Shown here: in pieces, positions 8,300 to 15,821 of the stretch
Position numbering within the stretch: the stretch's first letter is position 1
How the letters are laid out: every line of letters begins with the position of its first letter
From: Pseudoclavibacter caeni
GTDB lineage: Bacteria; Actinomycetota; Actinomycetes; Actinomycetales; Microbacteriaceae
Direction of reading: 5' to 3'
DNA length: 64,000 bases
Assembly: GCF_008831125.1 (NCBI RefSeq)
Contig: NZ_WBKA01000001.1
Span: 434,001 to 498,000, forward strand
Notes under the pieces: model-generated
The model's database searches: none
Seen by the model: the letters and a program-made list of their open reading frames with translations, nothing else
What the model was told of the DNA's origin: nothing
Made by a program: the position numbers and the translations under genes

Positions 8300-9667
8300 A
8301 TGCATTCCTCCGCCCGGCCTCCCATGCCCGCTCGCGACGAGCGGCGATCCGCCGTGCCCGGCGGTGCGACGCCGGCCGTGTCTGTCGGGAGCACTGTCGC
8401 GCCCACAGGGAGCGACGGCGTGCCCGCCGCGCCCGCTGGGAGCGGGGTGTCCGCAGCGGTCCCGTCCGCCGGGAGCGCCGCAGCAGCCGGGTTCGACGAG
8501 CCCGACGAGCGGCGGTTCAGCGCGAGCCGGTTCGACGAGCTCGACGAGGCGGTCTTCGACGACGCCGACGATCCGGGCGCCGTGGCCGACCTCGACGGCG
8601 AGCTGCGCGCCCTGCGCGCCGAGCATCGCGCCCGGCGTCTGCGCGAGCGGCATGCGGACGCGGTGCCCCTGCCCTCTGTGGCCGCGCCGACCCGGTCGAT
8701 CGAGGTGTTCCCCGCCCGCAGCCTGCGGCAGTTGCGCCGCAACGTCGCCTCGGTGCGCACGATGCTGGGGCTCGGCACGGACTTCGTCACGGTCACCTAC
8801 GGGGCCGCGGGCAGTCGGCAGGCCGGCACCAAGGAGCTCGTCGGCTGGCTCGTCGAGGCCGGGGTGCCCACCTACGCGCACCTGACCTGCCAGGCCACCG
8901 ACCTGGCCGCGCTCGACGCGACGATCGACGAGCTGCTCGCCCTCGGTGTGACCGGGGTGCTCGCCCTGCGTGGCGACCCTGTGGCGGACGGTGGCGGGCT
9001 GGTGCTGCCGCATGCGACGGATCTCATCGCCCGGGTCCGCCAGCGCGCCGAGCGGGCCGGACGCGCCCCCGATGACCCGCTGCGCATCGCCGTCGCGGTG
9101 TTCCCGACCGGGCACCCGGACAGCCGCGATCTCGTCGAGGACGCCGAGAACGTCGCCCGGAAGCAGGACGCCGGCGCGGACTTCGCGATCACCCAGAACT
9201 TCTTCGACGCGGCCGACTACGAGCGGTTCATGACGCTCGTCGACCGCACCGGGGCGACCCTGCCGGTCGTGCCCGGCCTCACCCCGACCCCGTCGGTGCG
9301 TCGTCTGGAGCGCATCGCGGAGCTGTCCGACCTCACCCCGCCGCCGGCGCTTGCCGCGGCGCTGGCCGAGGCGCCGGACGACGAGACCCGCCGCGACATC
9401 GCGGTGCGCACGACAGCTGAGCTGGCCGAACGGCTGGCGCATGCCGGAGCCCCGGGCATACAGCTGTTCACCATGAACGACGCGACGACCGCCGTGCGCA
9501 TCCTGCGGATGCTCGACGACGTGCTCGACCGTCACCACCCCGACCGCACCCCCGGCCACCAGGCCACCGGTGCAGAAAGCACATCATGGCAGATCGACAC
9601 ACAGGGGCCGGCCTCGAAGGCGGCACCATCCTCGGCTACCCGCGCATCGGGCGGCGCCGCCAGCTGA
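8300..9667 (+). CDS. metF: Methylenetetrahydrofolate reductase
   Basis: Reduces 5,10-methylenetetrahydrofolate to 5-methyltetrahydrofolate, the methyl donor for the adjoining MetE. The TIM-barrel core starts only near residue 130 (IEVFP with the catalytic-type Glu), then DFVTVTYGAAGS and LALRGDPV near 223. The first 130 residues are Ala/Gly/Pro/Ser-rich and then acidic, an extension not usual for MetF, which is normally about 290-300 residues. ATG 8300 follows a TAGGAT box; ATG 8288, in frame, is an alternative. The last 27 codons overlap metE in another frame, and this C-terminal tail is poorly conserved. Pairing with metE as a methionine synthesis operon is clear. Confidence 0.87.
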   Translation: MHSSARPPMPARDERRSAVPGGATPAVSVGSTVAPTGSDGVPAAPAGSGVSAAVPSAGSAAAAGFDEPDERRFSASRFDELDEAVFDDADDPGAVADLDGELRALRAEHRARRLRERHADAVPLPSVAAPTRSIEVFPARSLRQLRRNVASVRTMLGLGTDFVTVTYGAAGSRQAGTKELVGWLVEAGVPTYAHLTCQATDLAALDATIDELLALGVTGVLALRGDPVADGGGLVLPHATDLIARVRQRAERAGRAPDDPLRIAVAVFPTGHPDSRDLVEDAENVARKQDAGADFAITQNFFDAADYERFMTLVDRTGATLPVVPGLTPTPSVRRLERIAELSDLTPPPALAAALAEAPDDETRRDIAVRTTAELAERLAHAGAPGIQLFTMNDATTAVRILRMLDDVLDRHHPDRTPGHQATGAESTSWQIDTQGPASKAAPSSATRASGGAAS

Positions 9668-11928
9668 AGCGAGCCCTCGAGGGCCACTGGGCCGGCCGCA
9701 TCGACGCAGACACCCTCGCCCAGGCGGCCGCGGACATCCGCGCCAGCACCTGGAACCGGCTGCACGACCTCGGCCTCGAGGCGCACGACGCCGCGATCCC
9801 GAGCGACTTCTCATACTACGACCAGGTGCTCGACGCGGCCGTGCTCGTCGGCGCGATCCCGGAGCGTTTCGCACAGTGGCGGGACGACGCCGGCCGACTG
9901 AGCCTCGACGGCTACTTCGCGATGGCCCGCGGCGTCGACCGCGTGGCCCCGCTCGAGATGACCAAGTGGTTCGACACGAACTACCACTACCTTGTGCCGG
10001 AGATCGGCCCGGACACCGAGTTCCGGCTGAGCGGTGACCAGCCCGCGCTGCTGTTCGCCGAGGGCCTCTCGCACGGGTTCGTCACCCGCCCGGTCATCGT
10101 CGGCCCGGTCACCCTGCTCGCCCTGTCGAAGCCCGCCGAGGGCGCCCCGGAGGGCTTCGAGCCACTCGACCGCCTCGACGACCTGCTGCCGGTGTACGCC
10201 GAGGTGCTCGCCGGGCTCGCCGCTCTCGATGCCCCGTGGGTGCAGCTGGACGAGTCCGCCCTGGTCAGCGAGCTCGTGCCCGTCGACCGGGCGCGTCTCC
10301 TCGTCGCGGCCCGCCACGCCTACCAGGTGCTCGGCGAGCTGGCCGAGCGTCCGCAGATCCTCGCGCAGGCGTCCTACGCGGCGCTGGATGACGCACTGCC
10401 GGCGCTCGCCGAGACGCCGATCGAGGGCGTCGCGATCGACCTCGTGCGCGGGGACGTCCCCACGGCGGACGCCCCCGGCGTCGCCGGCCTGCGCGACAAG
10501 CTCGTCGTCGCGGGCGTCGTCGACGGCCACAACATCTGGCGGGCCGACCTCGACGCCGCGCTCGAGCGGCTCGAGGCGCTGCGTCCGCTCGCCGGCCGGG
10601 TGGTGCCGTCCAGCTCGACGTCCCTGTTCCACGTGCCGCACACCCTCGACGACGAGACCAGCCTCGACCCGGAGCTGCGCGGCTGGCTCGCGTTCGCCGA
10701 CGAGAAGGTCGCCGAGATCGTCGCCCTCGCCCGCGCCTATGACGGCGACCGGGAAGGCGTGATCGACGCGTTCGAGGCTGCCCGGGCCGCCTCGGCGAGC
10801 CGTCGCGCGCACGCCGGCGTGCACCGTCCGGAGGTCGCGAAGCGGCTGGCGGGGCTGACGCCCGCGGACTTCGCCCGTGCGCCGTACGCCGAGCGCGCCG
10901 CGGTGCAGGCCGACGAGCTGCACCTGCCGCTGCTGCCGACCACGACGATCGGGTCGTTCCCGCAGACGCCGGAGATCCGGCGCACACGTGCCCGCCACAA
11001 CCGAGGCGAGATCGACGAGGCGACCTACCGCGAGGAGATCCGCGGGCACATCCGCGATGTCATCGAGCTGCAGGAACGCATCGGGCTCGACGTGCTCGTG
11101 CACGGCGAGGCGGAGCGCAACGACATGGTGCAGTACTTCGCCGAGCACCTCGAGGGCTTCGCGGTGACCGAGAACGGCTGGGTGCAGTCGTACGGGTCGC
11201 GGTGCACGCGCCCGAGCATCCTCTGGGGTGACGTGGTGCGCCCGGAGCCGTTCACGGTCGAGTGGATCCGCTATGCGCAGTCGCTCACAGAGAAGCCGGT
11301 CAAGGGGATGCTCACCGGTCCGGTGACGATCCTCGCCTGGTCGTTCGTCCGCGACGACCAGCCCCGGCGTGACACGGCCGACCAGGTCGCCCTCGCACTG
11401 CGGGACGAGATCTCCGATCTCGAGGCGGCCGGCATCGACATCGTGCAGGTCGACGAGCCCGCCATCCGCGAGCTGCTGCCGCTGAAGCGCCGCGACCACG
11501 CCGACTACCTCGACTGGTCGGTGTCGGCGTTCCGGCTGGCGACCTCCGGGGCGCGCACGCGCACGCAGATCCACACGCACCTGTGCTACTCGGAGTTCGG
11601 GCAGATCATCGACGCCGTCGACGGCCTTGACGCCGACGTCACCTCGGTGGAGGCAGAGCGGTCGAGGATGGACATCGTCCGCGACATCCGCGCCGCCGGG
11701 TTCGCGCGCGGCATCGGACCGGGCGTGTACGACATCCACTCGCCCCGCGTGCCTGCCGAGGACGACGTGGAGCAGCTGCTGGACATCGCGCTCGACTCGA
11801 TCCCGGCCTCGCAGCTGTGGGTGAATCCCGACTGCGGGCTGAAGACCCGCCGCTACGAGGAGGTCGTGCCGGCCTTGACCCACATGGTCGAGGCCGCCCG
11901 CGGCGAGCGGGCCCGGCTGGACGCCTGA
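9586..11928 (+). CDS. metE: Cobalamin-independent methionine synthase
   Basis: Transfers the methyl group of 5-methyltetrahydropteroyl-polyglutamate to homocysteine. Length, 780 residues, is normal. The N-terminal ILGYPRIGRRRQLKRALEGHW-type sequence and C-terminal TTTIGSFPQT mark the two barrels. The zinc ligands are all present: His665 and Cys667 (in IHTHLCYSEFG), Glu689 and Cys750 (NPDCGLKTR). The start ATG 9586 lies inside metF; no later start precedes the conserved ILGYPR, so the 82-base overlap is real and implies translational coupling. A stem-loop terminator follows at 11944. I see no cobalamin or SAM riboswitch ahead of the pair. Confidence 0.97.
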   Translation: MADRHTGAGLEGGTILGYPRIGRRRQLKRALEGHWAGRIDADTLAQAAADIRASTWNRLHDLGLEAHDAAIPSDFSYYDQVLDAAVLVGAIPERFAQWRDDAGRLSLDGYFAMARGVDRVAPLEMTKWFDTNYHYLVPEIGPDTEFRLSGDQPALLFAEGLSHGFVTRPVIVGPVTLLALSKPAEGAPEGFEPLDRLDDLLPVYAEVLAGLAALDAPWVQLDESALVSELVPVDRARLLVAARHAYQVLGELAERPQILAQASYAALDDALPALAETPIEGVAIDLVRGDVPTADAPGVAGLRDKLVVAGVVDGHNIWRADLDAALERLEALRPLAGRVVPSSSTSLFHVPHTLDDETSLDPELRGWLAFADEKVAEIVALARAYDGDREGVIDAFEAARAASASRRAHAGVHRPEVAKRLAGLTPADFARAPYAERAAVQADELHLPLLPTTTIGSFPQTPEIRRTRARHNRGEIDEATYREEIRGHIRDVIELQERIGLDVLVHGEAERNDMVQYFAEHLEGFAVTENGWVQSYGSRCTRPSILWGDVVRPEPFTVEWIRYAQSLTEKPVKGMLTGPVTILAWSFVRDDQPRRDTADQVALALRDEISDLEAAGIDIVQVDEPAIRELLPLKRRDHADYLDWSVSAFRLATSGARTRTQIHTHLCYSEFGQIIDAVDGLDADVTSVEAERSRMDIVRDIRAAGFARGIGPGVYDIHSPRVPAEDDVEQLLDIALDSIPASQLWVNPDCGLKTRRYEEVVPALTHMVEAARGERARLDA

Positions 11929-11943
11929 GGCAGACCAGGCGGT

Positions 11944-11982
11944 GACGGGGCCTGTCGGGATCCTCTCCCGGCGGGCCCCGTC
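11944..11982 (+). terminator. Stem-loop terminator after metE
   Basis: GACGGGGCC at 11944 pairs with GGCCCCGTC ending 11982, with a further inner stem TCGGGA/TCCCGG. No U-tract follows, which is common in high-GC actinobacteria. Confidence 0.7.
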
Positions 11983-12137
11983 CGTCGTTCCGGGGCCGGT
12001 GCCCGCGGAGCACTGAGCCCGGCCCACGACACGCTCACACCTCCGCCCGTAATCCGCCCCGCCGGTGTCGGTGGGCGCGCCTACACTGAGAGGCAGTGCG
12101 CGCGGCGGGGGGCGTGCCCTGTCCCACGGGAGTCCTG

Positions 12138-13766
12138 GTGTTCGCTGAACCGTTCACGGCGATTGGCCGTGTCATCGTCCTGACCGTGTGTGGGCTCGTG
12201 CTCGGCGGCTGCTCGATCCCTGACGTGGTCGACGGTTCCGACGCCCGGGCCGAGGTGCACGATCTCGCCGCGGTGATCACCATGGGGACGCTGCCGGCCC
12301 CGCTCGTCCCGGACGCCGTCGGGCTCACCGGCCAGCGCATCCTCAATCCCGACACGCACACCGGCGGGCGCTTCGGGTACCTGCCCGCCTCGGACGCGTT
12401 CGGCGAGCACGTCGACGCGTTCGTGCGCGACGCGATTCAGCGGCAGGTGAACGCCGTCGGCGTGGCCTATGAACCGAACGCGACGAGGGAGCCGGCTGGG
12501 CTCGAGGACCGCGCCTGCCAGCAGGGCACCACTACCGTCGCCGCCGCGCTGGCCTCCGGCGACGGGCTGGACCTCACTTGCGACGTCATCGCGGCGTCCG
12601 GGTCCATCGCGGGGGAGCGGGTGCGGGCCGTGCAGGGCACCGCGGCCGCCGTCGCGGACGACCGCACGATCACCGTCTACGGCAGCACCGCCGACGGATC
12701 CGCCACGACCGGCGACGGACTGTTCGACGACAGTCGGCGCGAAGAGATCGCACAGGCGGTCGACGAGGCGGCCGACCGGCTCGGTCTGGGCGACCTGCTC
12801 GGTGGCTCCGTGGATGACGGCACGAGCGGTGACGGCACGGAGGACGGTGGCGCGAGCGACGCCGACGGCGAGACATCCGGGGACGATGCCGACGCGTCCG
12901 CCGCGGACACGCGGCTGAGCCTGCTGCTGCAGGGCACCACGATCGCCGCGGACGGCTCGGCCGCCATCCCCGTGCCGAGCGCGCTGCTGCCGGCGGGGCA
13001 CGCCCCAGTCGTGCTCGCCATCCCCGCCGATGCCCTCGACGGGCTGCTCGGCGACCTCGGCCGGCAGGTGCGCGACGCCGTGGTCGGCCAGACGCCGTTC
13101 GACGCCGGCACGGCCGTGCCCGTGGGACGGCAGCACGTCGACTGCGAGCTCGTCTCGTGTATCGCGATCACCTTCGACGACGGGCCGAACGACCAGCAGA
13201 CCCCGCAGATCCTCGACATCCTCGCGCAGAAGCAGGCGACCGCGACGTACTTCCTGCTCGGCAGGCAGGTGCAGGCGTTTCCGGACCAGGCGCGACGGAT
13301 CGCCGAGGCCGGGCACCAGATCGGCAGTCACAGCTGGGATCATCCCCAGCTGACGAAGCTGTCGGACGATGACGTGCGCTCGCAGCTGCAGCGCTCGCTG
13401 GACGAGATCGAGCAGGTCACCGGCAGTCGGCCCACGATCTACCGGCCGCCGTACGGCGACGTGGACGACCGGGTGCGGGGCCTCGCCGGCATCCCGGCCG
13501 TGCTCTGGGACGTCGACACGCGCGACTGGTCGAAGCCGGGGGAGGACCAGGAGTACCGGACGGCGACGGAGAATGCCCACACCGGCGCGATCGTGCTCTT
13601 TCATGACCGGCTCGACGGCACGGTGCACCAGCTGCCGGCGATCATCGACGACTACCGGGCGCGGGGCATGACCCTCGTCACCGTCGGGCAGCTGTTCGGC
13701 GACGCGCTCGCCGGGAACAGCGAGTTCATGGACCACCGGGCCACGGCGATCGAGCCGCAGGGGTGA
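12138..13766 (+). CDS. Lipoprotein polysaccharide deacetylase (CE4, NodB domain)
   Basis: A 542-residue paralogue of the deacetylase at 3092. The signal peptide ends in a lipobox VLGGC with Cys25, so the mature protein is lipid-anchored outside the membrane. An extracellular region of about 310 residues, including an acidic Asp/Gly/Ser-rich stretch near 230-255, precedes the catalytic domain: TFDDGP near 346, HSWDHP near 397, RPPYG near 435, DVDTRDW and LFHD near 487. GTG 12138 is chosen because GGGAG lies just upstream and it gives a compact signal peptide; an upstream GTG at 12096 is possible. The family removes acetyl groups from peptidoglycan or related glycans. It appears monocistronic. 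Confidence 0.88.
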   Translation: MFAEPFTAIGRVIVLTVCGLVLGGCSIPDVVDGSDARAEVHDLAAVITMGTLPAPLVPDAVGLTGQRILNPDTHTGGRFGYLPASDAFGEHVDAFVRDAIQRQVNAVGVAYEPNATREPAGLEDRACQQGTTTVAAALASGDGLDLTCDVIAASGSIAGERVRAVQGTAAAVADDRTITVYGSTADGSATTGDGLFDDSRREEIAQAVDEAADRLGLGDLLGGSVDDGTSGDGTEDGGASDADGETSGDDADASAADTRLSLLLQGTTIAADGSAAIPVPSALLPAGHAPVVLAIPADALDGLLGDLGRQVRDAVVGQTPFDAGTAVPVGRQHVDCELVSCIAITFDDGPNDQQTPQILDILAQKQATATYFLLGRQVQAFPDQARRIAEAGHQIGSHSWDHPQLTKLSDDDVRSQLQRSLDEIEQVTGSRPTIYRPPYGDVDDRVRGLAGIPAVLWDVDTRDWSKPGEDQEYRTATENAHTGAIVLFHDRLDGTVHQLPAIIDDYRARGMTLVTVGQLFGDALAGNSEFMDHRATAIEPQG

Positions 13767-13929
13767 GCCGGGGCGGGACAGTCGATGTGGCGTGGACACC
13801 TGCCGGTCTTATCGACGAGGACGAAATACCCCTGTGCGCCGTAGCCAGGTCACACCATGGAGAGGCAGGCAGGCCTGTGTCTCGGTTCGTTCACAGTGGG
13901 GCGTATGCGGGGGCGACATTGGCGGAACG

Positions 13930-14018
13930 GTGAAGCACCAGCTTGCACGGGGAGCACCAGCGCCATCATCGCCACTTACAAGGACAAAACGGCTCATCCC
14001 CGCTCGCGCGGGGAGCAC
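13930..14018 (-). CRISPR. Remnant Type I-E CRISPR array: two repeats, one spacer
   Basis: A 28-bp repeat at 13991-14018, with the inverted core CCCCGCTCGCGCGGGG, has the sequence class of actinobacterial Type I-E repeats. Exactly 61 bp to the left, 13930-13957 keeps 3'-half identity (ending CACGGGGAGCAC) but is degenerate in the other half. The 33-bp spacer is 13958-13990. By comparison with the E. coli repeat, the array reads on the minus strand, so the degenerate copy is the trailer-end repeat, and the leader and all newer spacers are missing. The intact repeat abuts a cas7e fragment with no leader between. Confidence 0.85.
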
Positions 14019-14222
14019 CCCGGGGAAGGCCGCCGTCAGGAGGCGCTGACCCGGCTCGCCGACGAGGCTCTGAACATCGACGAGGTGTACGGGACCGAGC
14101 CACAGGCCTCGTACGTCATGACCATCGCCCCGCTCAGCGCACCGGACGAGCTCGGTGAGCACGTCACGCTGCCCCAGCTGCTCGAGCGACTGCGGGGCGA
14201 GCTCAGCGGCCAGCAGGCGTGA
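14019..14222 (+). pseudogene. cas7e 3' fragment
   Basis: The frame from 14019 to the stop at 14222 encodes 67 residues that look like the C-terminus of Cas7e (CasC), the backbone subunit of Type I-E Cascade: helix RQEALTRLADEAL, then a loop and VTLPQLLERLRGEL. The preceding codons in the same frame are CRISPR repeat and spacer, so the gene has lost about its first 80 percent by a deletion ending at the repeat edge. The stop overlaps an in-frame GTG that leads into cas5e, as expected for the cas operon. It has no start of its own. Confidence 0.75.
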
Positions 14223-14230
14223 GGCCACGC

Positions 14231-15013
14231 ATGTCAGTCACACACTCGCTGGTGCTGTACCTCGCCGCACCGATGCAGTCCTGGGGCGTTGGCAGCCGCT
14301 TCCGCTCACGGGAGACCGAGCCCATGCCGACGAAGTCGGGCATCGTCGGACTGCTCGCCAACGCGTTGGGACGCGGTCGGCGGGATCCGGTCGACGACCT
14401 CGCCACGCTGGAGCTCGCAGTGCGGCAGGAACAGCCGGGGACGCTCCTGCAGGACTACCAGACGGCACGTGACCTCGACGGCGGCGGAAAGACGCGCCTG
14501 AGCACCCGACACTACCTCGTCGACGCCCGGTTCCTCGTCGCCATCGGCGGAGAGCAGCACGCGCTGGAGTCACTCGCCGAGGCGCTGCGGCGGCCGGCCC
14601 GGCCGCTGTATCTCGGGCGTCGATCGTGTCCGGCCAACTGGGACCTCCTCGACGAGCATGAGCACGACGGCGTCGCCGGAGGTCATGCCGTGCGGCCGGG
14701 CGATCCCCGGACCGTGCTCGAGCAGGCCGCCTGGCGAGCGGCCTCCCGAGTACGGCAGACCCTGCCGAAGACGGTGAGGCTGCCCCTGCTCGTCGACGCG
14801 AGGCGAGGGGAGACCGGTGACATCCTGCACGATGCCCCGCTCTCCTTTGATCCTCAGCATCGCGACTACCGAGACCGTGCGGTGACCAGACTGGCCGTGA
14901 CGATGGACAACCCCGAGGGCCGATCCGATCGGGACGAGGAATCCGACGCCGACGCGATCGCTGACGAGGGTCTGGTGACGGACCCGTTCCTCGAGGAGGT
15001 GCGGAACGCATGA
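14231..15013 (+). CDS. cas5e: Type I-E Cascade subunit Cas5e
   Basis: A 260-residue Cas5 with the diagnostic N-terminus LVLYLAAPMQSWG and the SRFRSRETEPMPTKSGIVGLLANALG stretch that shapes the RAMP fold (quoted here in parts: SRETEPMPTKSG, then VGLLANALG). In Cascade it caps the 5' handle of crRNA. ATG 14231 gives the standard MSVTHSL start; an in-frame GTG at 14219 overlapping the cas7e stop is possible. The frame is complete and the residues look intact, but cas3, cse1, cse2, most of cas7e, cas1 and cas2 are absent, so it cannot make a working interference complex here. The stop overlaps the cas6e start by four bases. Confidence 0.9.
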   Translation: MSVTHSLVLYLAAPMQSWGVGSRFRSRETEPMPTKSGIVGLLANALGRGRRDPVDDLATLELAVRQEQPGTLLQDYQTARDLDGGGKTRLSTRHYLVDARFLVAIGGEQHALESLAEALRRPARPLYLGRRSCPANWDLLDEHEHDGVAGGHAVRPGDPRTVLEQAAWRAASRVRQTLPKTVRLPLLVDARRGETGDILHDAPLSFDPQHRDYRDRAVTRLAVTMDNPEGRSDRDEESDADAIADEGLVTDPFLEEVRNA

Positions 15014-15672
15014 CCTGGTTCTCCCGTGTGCTCATCAACCCCAACCTGCGCCAGGGGCGCCGGCTGATCACCAACGCCCACGTCATGCATGCCGCGGTGC
15101 TCGCCTGCTTCCCACCCGACGTGGCGGCGAACGGGCGAGTCCTGTGGCGGCTGGACGAGCAGCACCCGCGCTACACGCTGTACATCGTCAGCCCGGCACG
15201 GCCTGACCTGCGTCCGCTGTCCGAACAGGCCGGGTGGTCCACCGAGCCCGGTCAGATCCTGGACTACGGGCCACTGCTGGACCGGGTCGAGCTCGGCACC
15301 ACCTGGCGGTTCCGCCTGCGAGCCAACCCGGTGCGGTCCGTCTCCGCCGGACGGGGACGACGCGGCCGGATCGTCCCGCACGTCACTCCGGAGCAGCAGC
15401 TCGGCTGGCTCGCCGAGCGTGCCGGGCGCCACGGGTTCGCCCTCGTCGAGCGGGATGGCACGAGCCTCACCGCCGTCACCGGCCGGGCTGACCGGCACTT
15501 CGTCAAGAACGACCGGCACACGGGCGGACGCCGTGCGGTCACGCTGCGCGAGGCCCAGTTCGATGGCGTGCTCGAATGCACTGACCGGCAGCTGCTGCGG
15601 CAGACGCTGACCCAGGGCATCGGTCGTGGCAAGGCCTACGGGTGCGGCCTGCTCACCATCGCCCGGGTATGA
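15010..15672 (+). CDS. cas6e: Type I-E CRISPR RNA endonuclease Cas6e
   Basis: A 220-residue Cas6e (CasE), which cuts pre-crRNA at the repeat hairpin. The N-terminal LINPNLRQGRR and the NAHVMHAAV helix with a likely catalytic His, and the C-terminal glycine-rich GIGRGKAYGCGLLTIA loop, are family marks. Size is normal. ATGA overlap with cas5e shows the old operon. No cas1 or cas2 follows; 150 bp of non-coding sequence leads to a glycosyltransferase gene instead. The protein may still process crRNAs from another locus if one exists outside this window. Confidence 0.9.
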   Translation: MTWFSRVLINPNLRQGRRLITNAHVMHAAVLACFPPDVAANGRVLWRLDEQHPRYTLYIVSPARPDLRPLSEQAGWSTEPGQILDYGPLLDRVELGTTWRFRLRANPVRSVSAGRGRRGRIVPHVTPEQQLGWLAERAGRHGFALVERDGTSLTAVTGRADRHFVKNDRHTGGRRAVTLREAQFDGVLECTDRQLLRQTLTQGIGRGKAYGCGLLTIARV

Positions 15673-15821
15673 GTCGAGGCCCGGTCACATGCGGGGCGGA
15701 GCCGGGCGGGCGGCGTCCGCGCGCCGTGCCGCGCCGTGCCGCGCCGGCCGCCCCGCGCTCGCACCGGATGGTCCGCGCCCCGCGCAGGCCGTTCCCGGTC
15801 GGCATGCGCGAGAATGGCCGG

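Noticed and set aside
9300-9586. SAM or cobalamin riboswitch controlling metE
   Set aside because: metE starts inside metF with no untranslated leader, and the metF leader is only a few bases long.
13770-13929. Further CRISPR repeats left of the degenerate one
   Set aside because: Stepping back 61 bp from 13930 gave no match to the repeat, so the array ends there.
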